A stretch of DNA of 64,000 nucleotides, taken from Flaveria trinervia (Eukaryota; Streptophyta; Magnoliopsida; Asterales; Asteraceae). The stretch covers positions 9,475,708 to 9,539,707 of the forward strand of contig CM046456.1 in NCBI GenBank assembly GCA_025506515.1, written 5' to 3'. The position numbers and the translations under genes were made by a program. The notes beneath the pieces were generated by a model. It searched no databases. It worked only from the letters and a program-made list of their open reading frames with translations, and was not told the DNA's origin. This document shows positions 22,314 through 33,438 of the stretch, piece by piece (the first letter of the stretch is position 1; the number at the start of each line of letters is the position of its first letter).

Positions 22314-22497
22314 AAGGGCTAAAGATGGCAAGGTTGTTCCCCTTAATTGATACGGTCAAGAGCTAATAGTTAAGGGCTAAAGATGGCAAGGTTGTTCCCC
22401 TTAATTGATACGGTCAAGAGCTAATAGTCAAGGGCTAAATATGGCAAGGTTGTTCCCCTTAATTGATACGGTCAAGAGCTAATAGTCAAGGGCTAAA
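22314..22497 (+). repeat. 58-bp tandem repeat, three copies plus a stub
   Basis: Copies at 22314-22371, 22372-22429 and 22430-22487 differ at one or two positions each. The unit starts AAGGGCTAAAGATGGCAAGG and ends CTAATAGTC. The near identity implies recent expansion within the LTR. Confidence 0.95.
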
Positions 22498-22608
22498 AGT
22501 CAGAGAAGATTAAGTTTCTCAAATCTCAAATTATCCAAATCGATCACTCCTCCAGTTCTATAAGAGGCATTCACCTCGTCTCCAATGAGGCACCATCAAT
22601 CATCATCA

Positions 22609-22613
22609 GTTAT
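22609..22613. repeat. Target-site duplication GTTAT, left copy
   Basis: GTTAT precedes the LTR end TGCAGGATCGG at 22614. The matching copy GTTAT lies at 27487-27491 after the other LTR. Confidence 0.8.
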
Positions 22614-23469
22614 TGCAGGATCGGTTAAAGTCACTAAACACTTTGTTTTTCTCTCAAACTCACCTGAACAACACTCGGATGAAGATAGAGTCAATAAGAG
22701 TTGATCATAATATAGTATGTAATAAAGAACAAAGGATGTAATTTTCAAGGTACTTGCATATATTGCTTCTCAACTCAAATATTACAAGACTCTTACAAGC
22801 TTATCTTTTCGAGTTACAATGAAAAACTATATATAATACTACCTACAGCCGGATATACTTTGATACCAGCTGGGATCCTATAACTAAAGCCTATACTACA
22901 AGACTATAGTTTAAGGTATCTCGGATTAAGTCTTATCTGAGATATGATAGTCAAGACATGTCCCTGACTTACTTTTTGTCACCAACTAAAGTTGGTAACA
23001 TGTACTATCATAAAAGGTAAACAGTGGAATAAAGTATGGTCAACTGCATGGCTCTTTGAGAAAACGCCATATAGTATCAGAGGTCTGCAGCGGAATGTCA
23101 GAGACATACTTATGTCCACTGGTTCATAGCAGTGTCTTCTGAAGGTTAAATGGCTTCGGAAGAACAAGTACTTCTGAAGCCACTTATACTTCGGAAGAGG
23201 CTGCTTCTTTCGAGACTTGGGAACTTCTTCTTTTCTTCATACTTCCGAAGTAGTCTTCTGGTTGTTCTTCTAAGACTTGATCTTCGGAAGCATGCTCTTG
23301 ACTTCGGAAGTAGAGTTCTGTCTTTGGAAGCTGATCTTTCACTTTATCTTCGGAAGAACTCTACAACCTTCGGAAGTTCCATGCTAAGCTTCGAAAGCCT
23401 TTGCATGTAGCACCAAAATTATCTAAGTGATTTGGTTTTGTTTGCACCAGCCTTCTTCTTGATCCAACA
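22614..23469 (-). repeat. Copia LTR copy A (CTTCGGAAG family)
   Basis: Plus strand begins TGCAGGATCGG and ends GATCCAACA, so the minus strand reads TGTTGGATC to CCGATCCTGCA. Carries a dense array of CTTCGGAAG/CTTCCGAAG words at about 23145-23400. Nearly identical to 26631-27486. Confidence 0.9.
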
Positions 23470-23513
23470 GTTATTATCTCCATCTTATACAAGTTTTGGT
23501 TATTCTTATTCAT
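23470..23513. repeat. 44-bp copy of external flank inside the element
   Basis: GTTATTATCTCCATCTTATA and onward matches 27487-27530 and 33439-33482 with one or two changes. It lies between LTR A and the protease half of pol, where a PPT and the RNase H end should be. Confidence 0.85.
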
Positions 23514-24120
23514 CACTATCAGCTTTGGAAAGAAAGCATGATACTTCACCCATTAGGGAAGCATTGTTCATATCCAGCTTGTACATATCCCCTTTCCTGG
23601 GAGATCTAAGAAGCACCAATTCCAGAGGAATGGTCATCCCTGATTTGAGGATAATGCACTCATGTTCTATGAAAAGCATATGGTGAGGATAATGCACTCA
23701 TGTTCTATGAAAAGCATCTGGTGCTTTTGATCATAGAGTTGAGAAACACAACAGATTGTGTTCAAGCTGTTTGACAAAGTTAACTTTGTCAACTTTTAAC
23801 TTACCATTGGATATACTCCCTCTGCCAGAAATATATCCTCCGGCCTCACCTCCAAATTGGACAGGACCTACATCATATTGTTAAACTATTGAAGGAGAGA
23901 TCTGTTCCCTGTCATGTGCCTGGAGCATCCACTGTCCACAATCCAGACATTGTTGTTCTTATCATATGGATGTCCCTGCACATAAGATGAGATTGTTAGT
24001 TTTGATTGGAATCCCAAGCCTTGTTGGTCTTGGGTTCTTCCAAGGATAATGACATAATTGAACCAAAAGATATGCATGGAGGTTCAATAGATGTCTTTGA
24101 AGAAGAGGTTTAGGCTGCAA
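23514..24120 (-). pseudogene. Copia protease and start of GAG-pre-integrase, cut at the permutation point
   Basis: Minus strand: NVWIVDSGCSRHMTGNRSLL at about 24000-23890 is the Copia protease active site (DSG). A stop follows. The next domain start reads ...VSCFLSKADSDE and ends at 23514, just before the WHRRxGH zinc site expected in this domain. That continuation is present at 32848 downward. Confidence 0.85.
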
Positions 24121-26537
24121 CATATTTCTTGATCTTCCAGTCCATCCTTTGGTCAATCTTGGAGGATGAGCTTATAAAGACATTTGCAGCATGGCCTTCT
24201 TCCGAAGCTTCTTTCTTTTCGGAAGAGGTCTTCACCACCTTTTCTTCCGAAGCAGTCTTCTTCTGGGATGGTTTCATGGGAATCTTCTTGTTCTTTCGAA
24301 CTTTAGTAGCAGTTGCTTCCGAGGCCATTTTCCCTTCAGAAGAAACAGTTTCTTCTGAAAGCAACCTTGCTTCGGAAACCAGCTTTTCCTTCTTCATCAC
24401 TTGAACCGTTTGAAAAGGTCCAAATGTGAAACTTCCCTGACTCCTTCTTTCCTAACATTATTTGCATAATGTGTGCTTGCAGGATTGTAGTAACAATCTT
24501 TTGCCATATGGTTGTGCAGACCACACATAATGCATGTAATGTTAGTCTTTTGGGACTATGAAAGGTTGATGTTTCTTGGGCTTCTTCTCTTCATCAGCAA
24601 CCTTTCCCTTAAACTTCTGATCCTTTGGTAGGATAGGAGTGCTAGTATTACACTCCTTTCCTAAATCAGAAGTACCTAACACTTGGAATCTAGCTGAGAT
24701 AAAGACACATTTTTGCTTTGGGTCAATCTTCAACTTAGACTCAACCACTTTCTTGGCAGTTCTTCTAGCAGCTTTAGCTCTGCTTATTCTGGCCTTAGTG
24801 GTTAGGATTTGATCTTCACAAGAGGAGATGGGTACTTCTACCTGTTTCTTCCTTGTGGTGGCCACTATTGTTGTTTCATCCTTCAACTCTAGTAAGGAAG
24901 GGTCAACAGTTGGAAACTCTTGCTCCTCAATACCACATCTAGGTTGTCTGATAGGCTCATAAGAGTGTGATAGAGCAATTTCATTGGTTCCTAACCTTCC
25001 TTTGTTTTGATAACAGAGTTTGGAGTGGGAGGATGATGCAAGAATAGCTTGGAAGTTTTGCTTGGAGATAGCATGCTTCCTGGGCTGAGCCTAAGCAGTG
25101 ACAAGCTGGGCTTAAGCCTCAGACAATTTGGATATCAGATCCTTGTCTTGTAGTTGGTGTGTTCATTTTTTAAAAGAGACACAGTTTTCTCTAACTCCTC
25201 AATTTTCTTTTGATAGTCAGACTCAGCTCTTTTCAAATCATATTTTAAAATATTTAGAGACTCAATATCAGATCTGATTTCCATACAGGATGGAGTACAG
25301 AGGTTGAGCAGGAGTCACATCCTATACCATAAAGCTCCAGTTAACTTCTTGAGCCATTGCAGCTGTTTCAGTTGACTTTCTAGTGGGCTTTGAGGTTGAG
25401 GATGTGTGGAGGCTTGTGGGGTTCCCAGATTGGTCTTGGGAGCCTTGCATTCCCTTGTAAAGTGACCGAGTTGGTTACAGTTGTAACATTTTGCTTTGGT
25501 CTTGTCAAACCCAAACTTGCTGGTAGTTGGTTTTGAGGGAATTGCCTTTCAGTTCTCTTAAAAAACTTCTTCGCTCTATAAGTTAAAAGAGCCATCTGTT
25601 GGATAATGTCCTTATACTGTACATCGTCTGGATTAAAACACTCAAGATAATCGAAGATCAGTGGAGTGTCCACTTCCTGAGACAAAGGCATAACTTTCCT
25701 GAAAGGAATTGTGTTGAGCCTGTTGAGACCTTGGAGTCTTAGGAAAAGTGATGTAAGGTCCAGAAGAGCAGGATGGCTGCTGGTAAGTCAGGTAGTGCTG
25801 AGGTTGTGGGGGTGCTGAGCCTTCTGCAACCATTAAAGCATTTCTAGCAGGAAGACTCAGAGGTCAGCTTGCTTGGTGGCCCTTCTTACTTTCCATCTCT
25901 AAACGATATCCTTCAAGGATGCCGTAAAGTTCAGTCATAGTGAGAGTGTTCAAGTTCTCTGTCCTCTTGATAGAGACATAGTAAATGTCCACTCATTTGG
26001 AAGAGCACTCATGAACTTTCTCATGAGATATCTAAGTTCAGGAGTGATCTACACAGACTGAAAAGAGGAGATAAGATCCATATACCTAAAATACTGCTAG
26101 CTGAGGGTCTCTCCAGTAGTATAAGTGAAGTTCTCGAACTGCTGCTTCAGTGAGTCCTTCTTTGAGTCGTTAGAGCTTGAATACATCTGAGCAAAAGCAT
26201 CAAACAATTCCTTTGCAGACTTACAATGATCAAACCCCACCATGATGGAGTTCGGTACTGCAGTCATGAGAATGGTCATAGCATTGTTGTCGATGTCTAT
26301 CTTCTTTCAGTCTTTGTCAGAATAGTCTTCAACAGCTTTTTCTATCATGGCACCGTTTCCACTGGGTGATGCCACCTTTCGCTTATACAGGCCGTTGACA
26401 ATGGAGTTCCACATCTTGTTGTCTTGGTATCCGATGAAGCCTTCCATTCTTCTGCTCCAAGACCTGAAGTTTTCAGGAGTAATGATGGGAGCCTTTGTCA
26501 TAGTTCCCATCTCTACTTCGGATTTGTTAAGGGCCAT
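24121..26537 (-). pseudogene. Copia Gag with two zinc knuckles and SE-rich tail
   Basis: Likely start at 26537 (MALNKSEVEMGTMTKAP), next PENFRSWSRRMEGFI, then LFDAFAQMYSSSNDSKK around 26200-26120. First CCHC knuckle CYNCNQLGHFTREC at about 25482-25440; second, CIMCGLHNHMAKDC, at about 24530-24485. Between 24400 and 24150 the protein is rich in SE pairs (ASEEKVVKTSSEKKEASEEG), encoded by TCGGAA and TCCGAA words. Stops at about 26304, 26094 and 25377 and several indels break it. A long two-knuckle Gag suggests the same broad SIRE-like group as the palindrome element. Confidence 0.8.
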
Positions 26538-26616
26538 TTTGAGTGAGTGAGTTGTAGGGAGGAGTGAAAAATAGGTTTATTTGGATGGATAGATCATGCA
26601 ATCAAGAGCCTAAGAA

Positions 26617-26630
26617 GCTCTGATACCAAT
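26617..26630 (-). promoter_or_regulatory. Primer binding site of the minus-strand Copia element
   Basis: Minus strand ATTGGTATCAGAGC directly follows the LTR end at 26631. tRNA-Met type, which fixes the element's orientation. Confidence 0.9.
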
Positions 26631-27486
26631 TGCAGGATCGGTTAAAGTCACTTAACACTTTGTTTTTCTCTCAAACTCACTTGAACAACACTCGGATGAA
26701 GATAGAGTCAATAAGAGTTGATCACAATATAGTAAGTAATAAAGAACATAGAAAGTAATTTTCAAGATACTTCCATATATTGCTTCTCAACTCAAATATT
26801 ACAAGACTCTTACAAGCTTATCTTTTCGAGTTACAATGAGAAACTATATATAATACTACCTATAGCCAGATATACTTTGATACCAGCTGGGATCCTATAA
26901 CTATAGCCTATACTACAAGACCATAGTTTAAGATATCTCGGATTAAGTCTTATCTGAGATATGATAGTCAGGACATGTCCCTGACTTATCTTTTGTCACC
27001 AACTAAAGTTGGTAACATGTACTATCATAAAAGGTAAACAGTGGAATAAAGTATGGTCAACTACATGGCTCTTTGAGAAAACGCCATACAGTATCAGAGG
27101 TCTGCAACGGAATATCAGAGACATACTTATGTCCACTGGTTCATAGCAGTGTCTTCTGAAGGTTAAATGGCTTCGGAAGAACAAGTACTTCCGTAGCCAC
27201 TTATACTTCGGAAGAGGCTGATTCTTCCGAGACTTGGGAACTTCTTCTTCTCTTCATACTTCCGAAGTAGTCTTCTGGTTGTTCTTCTAAGACTTGATCT
27301 TCGGAAGCATGCTCTTGACTTCGGAAGTAGAGTTTTGTCTTCGGAAGCTGATCTTTCACTTTATCTTCTGAAGAACTCTACAACCTTCGGAAGTTCCATG
27401 CTAAGCTTCGGAAGCCTTTGCATGTAGCACCAAAATTATCTAAGTGATTTGGTTTTGTTTGCACCAGCCTTCTTCTTGATCCAATA
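26631..27486 (-). repeat. Copia LTR copy B (5' LTR)
   Basis: Same ends as copy A except that the 5' terminus reads TATTGG in place of TGTTGG. About eight perfect CTTCGGAAG or CTTCCGAAG words lie at 27165-27415, upstream on the minus strand of a TATA-like TATATATAG near 26848. Followed outward by GTTAT. Confidence 0.9.
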
Positions 27487-28456
27487 GTTATCATCTCCAT
27501 CTTATACAAGTTTTGGTTATTCTTATTCATCAAGAGCTGACTTCAGCTTTATCGTTTTATCACTAATCTTGTAGCAAACCTTTCAACTGGTTGAGTGTAA
27601 TCATACGATTGTCTTCTATTGACAAAGTTATTAGAACTTTGTCACTTATTTATTTATTTCCTAATTGTTAGAATTAGTGATTCTTTTATTTTATTATTAA
27701 TCATGAATGTATAATTATACTACTATTTCTTTCTATTAATTAAATTCTAAGTATAATTTCATAAATCAAGTTTGTAAGTGAAAATTCATCTTCAGTTTTG
27801 ATAAAGAAGAAAAGTGCTAAGCTGAACTTCATAGATGCTTTTATTCTTTGTTTCATCTACGATTTCACGTATTCATGTTTTCTTTATTGAATTGAACAGC
27901 CATTTGTTGCATCTTTCATTGGTTTAGCTTTCTTCTTTGATTGCATGTCTGTATAGCTTCTATAACTCCTATTGATACTTTCTTGTCAAATTTCACTTTG
28001 ATAATGTCCAATCTCTTAATCAGGTTTTACATACATAAGTGTGTATAGCTTGCTTTGTTTTAATATAGGTACATTTTATGTTTATTTATATTGTTGTGCA
28101 TCTGTGATATGGGAACAAAATCAGAATGGCGTAGTTACTTTTAGCCGTCGACGCATATTAGCAGTCGACGCATATTAGCAGTCGACGCATATTCACATAT
28201 TGGTTTGTCAAAATATGCTTCAGTTCATCTTTGTTGTGAGAATTCCCCTTTTTTGTTTCTTTAACTATCTTTATATTTTAAAATGATTTATGTCAATAAT
28301 CACATACTTCTTCTAACTTCAAAATATAATTAACGTTATCATCATAGACTTTCATCATGAGTATCAAAAATGTAAAATCTTTACCATCCACAGAAGATAG
28401 TATTTATTTTTAATTTCAAAATCTATCCACGTAAAATCTTTACCGTCCACAAAAGA
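27487..28456. repeat. Flanking segment G, first copy
   Basis: About 970 AT-rich bases repeated at 33439-34367 with a few percent difference. No coding potential. Contains three copies of GTCGACGCATATTAGCA (28147-28197). Near its end GTAAAATCTTTACC and following bases occur twice (28371 and 28430). It begins with the GTTAT duplication and probably continues the LTR interrupted at 22613. Confidence 0.8.
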
Positions 28457-28988
28457 TATGGTAGTCCGGACATGTCCCTGACTTACCTTTTGTCGCCAGC
28501 TAAAGTTGGTAATATGTATTATCATAAAAGGTAAACAGTAGAATAAAGTATGGTCAACTGCATGGCTATTTGAGAAAACGCCATACGGTATAAGAGGTCT
28601 GCAGCGGAATGTCAGAGAGATACTTATGTCCACTGGATCATAGTAGTGTCTTCCGAAGGTTAAATGGCTTCGGAAGAACAAGTACTTCCGAAGCCACTTA
28701 TATTTCGGAAGAGGCTGTTTCTTCCGAGACTTGGGAACTTCTTCTTTTCTTCATACTTCGGAAGTAGTCTTCTGGTTGTTCTTCTAAGACTTGATCTTCG
28801 GAAGCATGCTCTTGACTTCGGAAGTAAAGTTCTATCTTCGGAAGCTAATCTTTCGCTTTATTTTCGGAAGAACTCTACAACCTTCGGAAGTTCCAGGCTA
28901 AGCTTCGGATCGGAAGCCTTTGCATGTAGCACCAAAATTATCTAAGTGATTTGGTTTTGGTTGCACCAGCCTTCTTCTTGATCCAACA
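28457..28988 (-). repeat. Truncated Copia LTR copy C (3' LTR)
   Basis: About 530 bases matching the 5' side of LTR A/B. The outer (left) 300 or so bases are missing and joined to segment G at about 28456. The right end GATCCAACA meets AACTCTCCCT, whose complement AGGGAGAGTT is a polypurine tract, so this is a true 3' LTR start. Confidence 0.85.
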
Positions 28989-28998
28989 AACTCTCCCT
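28989..28998 (-). promoter_or_regulatory. Polypurine tract
   Basis: AGGGAGAGTT on the minus strand directly precedes LTR start TGTTGGATC. Confidence 0.75.
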
Positions 28999-29828
28999 AT
29001 GCTGATGCTACCACAATCTCATTTGTTTCTGCTTCTCAAAACTTTCGGCACCAAGGAGAGTAGATATTTATCTGTTTCCTTGTTTTTCCCTGATGTGGTG
29101 CTGAGAAGTTTGTATAAATCCTTGGTAGACGGGAAGTTCAGTCTGTCACCTTGGATGATGTGTACCCTCTGTTGTTGCCCTCATAAGAAGTCCAACCTTC
29201 GGAAGTCCAGAGAGGGTGTCTGGGATAGAGGTAGATTCAAAAAGTCCTCACTGTTCACCTTAGATGCCATTTCTAGGATTGCATCTGTGATGATCAGTTC
29301 CTCGGACATCTTGAACAGTCCTTCCACAGCTTCCATTTCAGCTTTGGAAGATTCAGCTTGTTCTTCCGAGGCTTTAACTTCAGCTTCGGAAGTTTGAGGA
29401 AATGCAGATTCTGTCCCGGCTGTTTCAGTTGCTTTTTACAGTGTGGGGCCCAAGAGATTTTCGTTATACAGTAAAATCTCTCTCTAAAGTGAAAAACATT
29501 TTCGAAGGTAATTTGTCTTCCGAAGGCAATTGTTACTTTCGAGGCAGAGACTGTTGCTTCCGAAGGTAAGAGTAGATTTCTGAATGGAGAGGTTTTGTAA
29601 GCTTCGGAAGTAGATCTAATATGAAATCAATCGCTTCTTCCGAAGCCAAAAACTCTTCCGAGAAAAAATTATCCTTTGAGAAATTTTGCTTCGGAAGATA
29701 TGAAAATAGCTTCCGAGGGTTAATTTCTCTTCGGAAGAAATTTATACTTAGAAAATTTTAGAGAGACCTTGGCTTAAATTGTATTGAAATAGAACATTAC
29801 ATATTAAAAGGTTTTCAAAAGAGGTAAT
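28999..29828 (-). other. Region between RNase H end and PPT, with CTTCGGAAG motifs
   Basis: About 830 bases. Motif words CTTCGGAAG, CTTCCGAAG and close variants are scattered from 29200 to 29745. The minus strand shows protein-like stretches (RLNFPSTKDLYKLLS near 29110; ASEEQAESSKAEMEAVEG near 29330), suggesting a decayed 3' coding tail, but stops are frequent. A 148-codon plus-strand frame at 28951-29397 runs through LTR and PPT and is not credited. Confidence 0.45.
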
Positions 29829-31358
29829 CTAATCAATGTTTATCATCGCAATAGCTGTTATGAGATATTTAAATCTTTGTTCATCAAAAGCTTTGGTGAA
29901 CAAATTAGCATATTGTTCATCTGAGTCAACTTTGATTAGTTTAATCAGATTTTTCTCATGAATATCTCTAATAAAATGGTAAATGATATCAATATGCTTT
30001 GTCTTGGAGTGCTTCACCGGATTTTCAGTAATGGAGATAGCACTGTTGTTGTCAATATGGATAGGAGTACTCGTAAAGTTGAATCCATAGTCTAACATCT
30101 GATTCTGAATCCATAGCAGTTGAGCATAGCAGCTAGCAGCGGCAATGTATTTAACTTCAGCAGTTGATGTAGAGACACAGGATTGCTTCTTGCATTGCCA
30201 TGAGATGATCCTTCCACCAAGAAATTGACATCCTCCTGATGTGGATTTCTTGTCAATGTTGCAGCCGCCATAGTCACTGTCAGAGTATCCATAGAGATTG
30301 AAATCCTTGTTTCTGGGATACCAGAGACCTAGTTTGGGTGCTCCTTTGAGGTATCTGAGGATTCTCTTAACAACAGCTAGATGAGACACCTTTGGAGCAG
30401 CCTGATATCATGCACATATGCAGGTAGCAAACATGATATCAGATCCACTGACTGTGAGATAGATTAGAGAACCATTAATTGCCCTATACTGATGTTGATC
30501 AGTATCCTCCCCCTCAAGGTCAGGACAAAGATTTTGGTTTCTAGGTATGGGTGTCTTGGCAGGCTTACAATCTTTCATCTCAAATCTTTCTAAGATGTCA
30601 GAAACATACTTAGATTGATTAATGAAAAACCCTTCCTTCATTTGCTTCACCTGAATTCCAAGGAAAAAGTCCATTTTTCCCATGGAACTCATCTCAAACT
30701 TTTTCTTCATAATGCTTTCAAAGTCCTTACACATTTGGTCATTTGAAGAACCAAATATGATGTCATCAACATAGACTTGAACAAGCAAAATGTCCTTTCC
30801 AGACTTTCTGATGAAGAGAGTCTTGTCAATGGTACCTCTAGTGTAGCCATTCTTTAGTAGAAACTGAGACAAAGTCTCATACCACAGCCTAGACACTTGG
30901 TGCAACCCATATAGAGCTTTATTCAACTTGCACACGTAGTTGGGGTGCTGTGGGTCTTCAAATCCTGGAGGTTGGCACACATAGACTTCCCTATCTATAT
31001 CCCCATATAGAAAGGCACACTTGACATCAAGCTGGTAAATAGTAAAGTCCTTAGATGCAGCATAAGCAAGGAAGATCCTAACTGCCTTAAGTCTTGCAAC
31101 AGGTGCATAGACATCAGTATAATCGATTCCTTCCTCTTGGGTGTATCCTTGAACTACAAGTCTTGCTTTGTTCTTGATGATCAAGCCTCTATCATCTCTC
31201 TTGTTTCTGAAAACCCATTTAGTGCCTATAGGTACTTCACTAGATGGTAGCGAACATAGGTTCCATACCTTCTGTCTTTTGAATTGAAGCAGCTCCTCTT
31301 GCATCGATTCAAGCCAGCTACTATCTTTCAAGGCATCTTCCACCTTCTTGGGTTCCAT
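29829..31358 (-). pseudogene. Copia RT-RNase H, one in-frame stop
   Basis: RT at 31358-30408 is open for 316 codons: IGTKWVFRNKRDD, IYQLDVKCAFLYGD, ALYGLHQVSRLW and VYVDDIIFGSSND with the YVDD catalytic pair. A TGA at 30405-30407 separates it from RNase H in the same frame (30389-29829): YSDSDYGGCNIDKKSTSGG, STAEVKYIAAAS (AEAEY is usual) and IDNNSAISI. Apart from this stop it is the best-preserved enzyme region in the window. Its N-terminal partner domains lie at 31793-32848 and, across the permutation, at 23514-26537. Confidence 0.9.
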
Positions 31359-31792
31359 CTAGGATAAAAAGCATGAGTACAAGCAGACTTTCCCATGATG
31401 AGTCTGCCCTCTTGTTCTCACACCTTCAGAGACATCCCCTATGATGTTCTCAGTTGGATGAGTGTTATGAATCCTAAGACGAGGAATCACTTCCAGTTGC
31501 AGAGATAGATCCAGATTGGACATATTCTGCTCAAGAACTGGTACACTCTGTCCAGCTATTGTTTCAAAGTCATTCAATGAGGACTGATTGAATGAATGAG
31601 AAATATCATTAATGGTTGGCTGTGAAGTAGTATTAACAATTGTTTGTTCCTTCAGAACACTACTTCCTTCTGCCTGGTGTTATGGTGGATCACTTGATGA
31701 GTTTTAAGGCTCAGTAAGTGATTCACTTGTTGAAGCTTCACTATTCCTTGATATGGTCAAGCTGTCAGATCTGTGAATGGTGGAAGCTTCAT
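31359..31792 (-). pseudogene. Integrase-RT linker
   Basis: Minus-strand frame with GVRTRGQTHH and EVIPRLRIHNTHPTENIIGD, the usual linker before RT in Copia polyproteins, with stops between 31640 and 31790. Confidence 0.6.
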
Positions 31793-32848
31793 TTATTGCA
31801 GCTCTTGGAGAATTTGGAAGAGGTTTGGGTAGCTCAAACAGTTGATCATCAACAGCATATTAGCATCATTTTGAGCACCTGTTCCAACTGAAACATTCTC
31901 ACAAGATGGTTTAGAATAGTTTGGAAACAATTCTAAATCAAAGATATGATCAGCGCCATTCCCCCTAACACAAGGAGTGTGCTCATTAACAACTATATTG
32001 GATGACTCCTCAAATTGTTGATTCTTAATATTGTATACTCTATAAGCTTTGGAGCTAGAAAAGTATCCAACAAAGATAGCATCATCTGACTTTTCAGCAA
32101 ATTTTGCTAAATTGTCTTTTGTGTTCAGTATGGTACACTTGCTGTCAAAGGACCTTAGAAAGCCAATAAACGGTGGCCTCTTGTTCCATAGCTCATAAGG
32201 GGTTTTTCCATGTGGCTTAACTACAAGAACTCTGTTCTGCACATAGCATGCAGTGCTAACTGCCTCTGCCCAGAAAGTTAGAGGTAGTTTTGAATCAGCT
32301 AACATAGTTCGAGCAGCCTCAATAAGTGTCCTGTTTCTCCTCTCAGCAACACCATTTTGTTGAGGAGTTCTGGGAGCACTATATTATCTAGCAATCCCTT
32401 TTGAGTTACAGAAAGAGTCAAGAATGAAGTTCTTAAACTCAGTCCCTTGATCACTTCTAATTATTTTAACCATGTGATCAATTTGATTTTCTATTTTAAG
32501 AATAAAAGATATTAATGTTTCAGCAGTTTCATCTTTAGTTCTTAAAAAGAATACCATGTGAATCTTATAAAATCATCAACTATCACAAGGCAGTATGATT
32601 TCCTTCCAATGCTCATTATACTTGTGGGACCAAAAAGATCTATGTGCAATAAGTGTAATGGAGTAGTGATAGAGTTAACATATTTGGATTTATGAGAGGT
32701 CCTGTGTTGCTTCCCTTTCAGGCATGCAACACAGTTCTTGGTAGAAAAACTCTTTTTTAGGCAAACCATGTACCAAGTTATTTTTAGCCAATTTATTCAT
32801 TGTCTTAAAGTTTACATGACACATACGTTTATACCACAGTGTTGACTC
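31793..32848 (-). pseudogene. Copia GAG-pre-integrase end and integrase, cut at the permutation point
   Basis: Starts at 32848 with STLWYKRMCHVNF, NCVACLKGKQ and LLHIDLFGPTS (first Asp). The frame is lost near 32560 and 32390, then shows DQGTEFKN, NGVAERRNRTLIEAA (catalytic Glu retained) and LADSKLPLTFWAEAV at about 32300. The DDE residues are therefore present, unlike in the palindrome element, but stops and indels prevent a whole protein. The first residues continue exactly where the segment ending at 23514 leaves off. Confidence 0.85.
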
Positions 32849-33438
32849 ATATAACTATAGCCTATACTACAAGACTATAGTTTAAGGTATCTCGGATAAA
32901 GTCTTATTTGAGATATGATAGTCAGGACATGTCCCTGACTTATCTTTTGTCACCAACTAAAGTTGGTAACATGTACTATCATAAAAGGTAAACAGTGGAA
33001 TAAAGTATGGTCAACTGCATGGCTCTTTGAGAAAACGCCATATAGTATCAGAGGTCTGCAGCGGAATGTCAGAGACATACTTATGTCCACTGGTTCATAG
33101 CAGTGTCTTCCGAAGGTTAAATGGCTTCGGAAGAACAAGTACTTCTGAAGCCACTTATACTTCGGAAGAGGCTGCTTCTTCCGAGACTTGGGAACTTCTT
33201 CTTTTCTTCATACCGCGGAAGTAGTCTTCTGGTTGTTCTTTTAAGACTTGATCTTCGGAAGCATGCTCTTGACTTCGGAAGTAGAGTTCTGTCTTCGGAA
33301 GCTGATCTCTCACTTTATCTTCGGAAGAACTCTACAACCTTCGGAAGTTCCATGCTAAGCTTCGGAAGCCTTTGCATGTAGCACCAAAATATCTAAGTGA
33401 TTTGGTTTTGTTTGCACCAGCCTTCTCTTGATCCAATA
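32849..33438 (-). repeat. Truncated Copia LTR copy D
   Basis: Matches LTR B from about 26896 to 27486. The inner 265 bases, the PBS and gag are missing, and it is joined directly to integrase at 32848. Same CTTCGGAAG array. Ends CCAATA then GTTAT, like copy B. Confidence 0.85.

Larger units (their letters stand above)
22182..22613 (+). repeat. 3' LTR (left part) of the plus-strand Copia remnant
   Basis: Begins TGTTACAAATGACATTC right after the PPT. It is interrupted at 22613 by the minus-strand Copia element and appears to continue at 27492, because GTTAT flanks the insertion on both sides. Contains a 58-base repeat (22314-22497). Confidence 0.65.
22614..27486 (-). mobile_element. Copia element, first part of a circularly permuted locus
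   Basis: Two 856-base LTRs (22614-23469 and 26631-27486) flank gag and protease on the minus strand. GTTAT duplications flank the whole. The element lacks integrase, RT, RNase H and PPT. Instead, 44 bases copied from the right outer flank (27487-27530) sit inside the left LTR at 23470-23513. The missing half of pol lies at 29829-32848. See the findings for the permutation argument. Confidence 0.85.

Noticed and set aside
22314..22497. CRISPR-like direct repeats
   Set aside because: Head-to-tail 58-bp copies with no spacers, in a plant LTR.
27165..27415. Heat-shock element array
   Set aside because: Heat-shock elements need two bases between TTC and GAA; the CTTCGGAAG word has one, so the match fails.
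22614..27486. Ordinary internally deleted Copia element
   Set aside because: It does not explain the 44-bp copy of the outer flank inside LTR A, nor why the missing half of pol resumes at exactly the same codon at 32848.
28951..29397. 148-codon plus-strand open frame
   Set aside because: It begins inside the LTR and crosses the PPT, has no domain, and lies antisense to the element. The SE-rich complement explains its openness.
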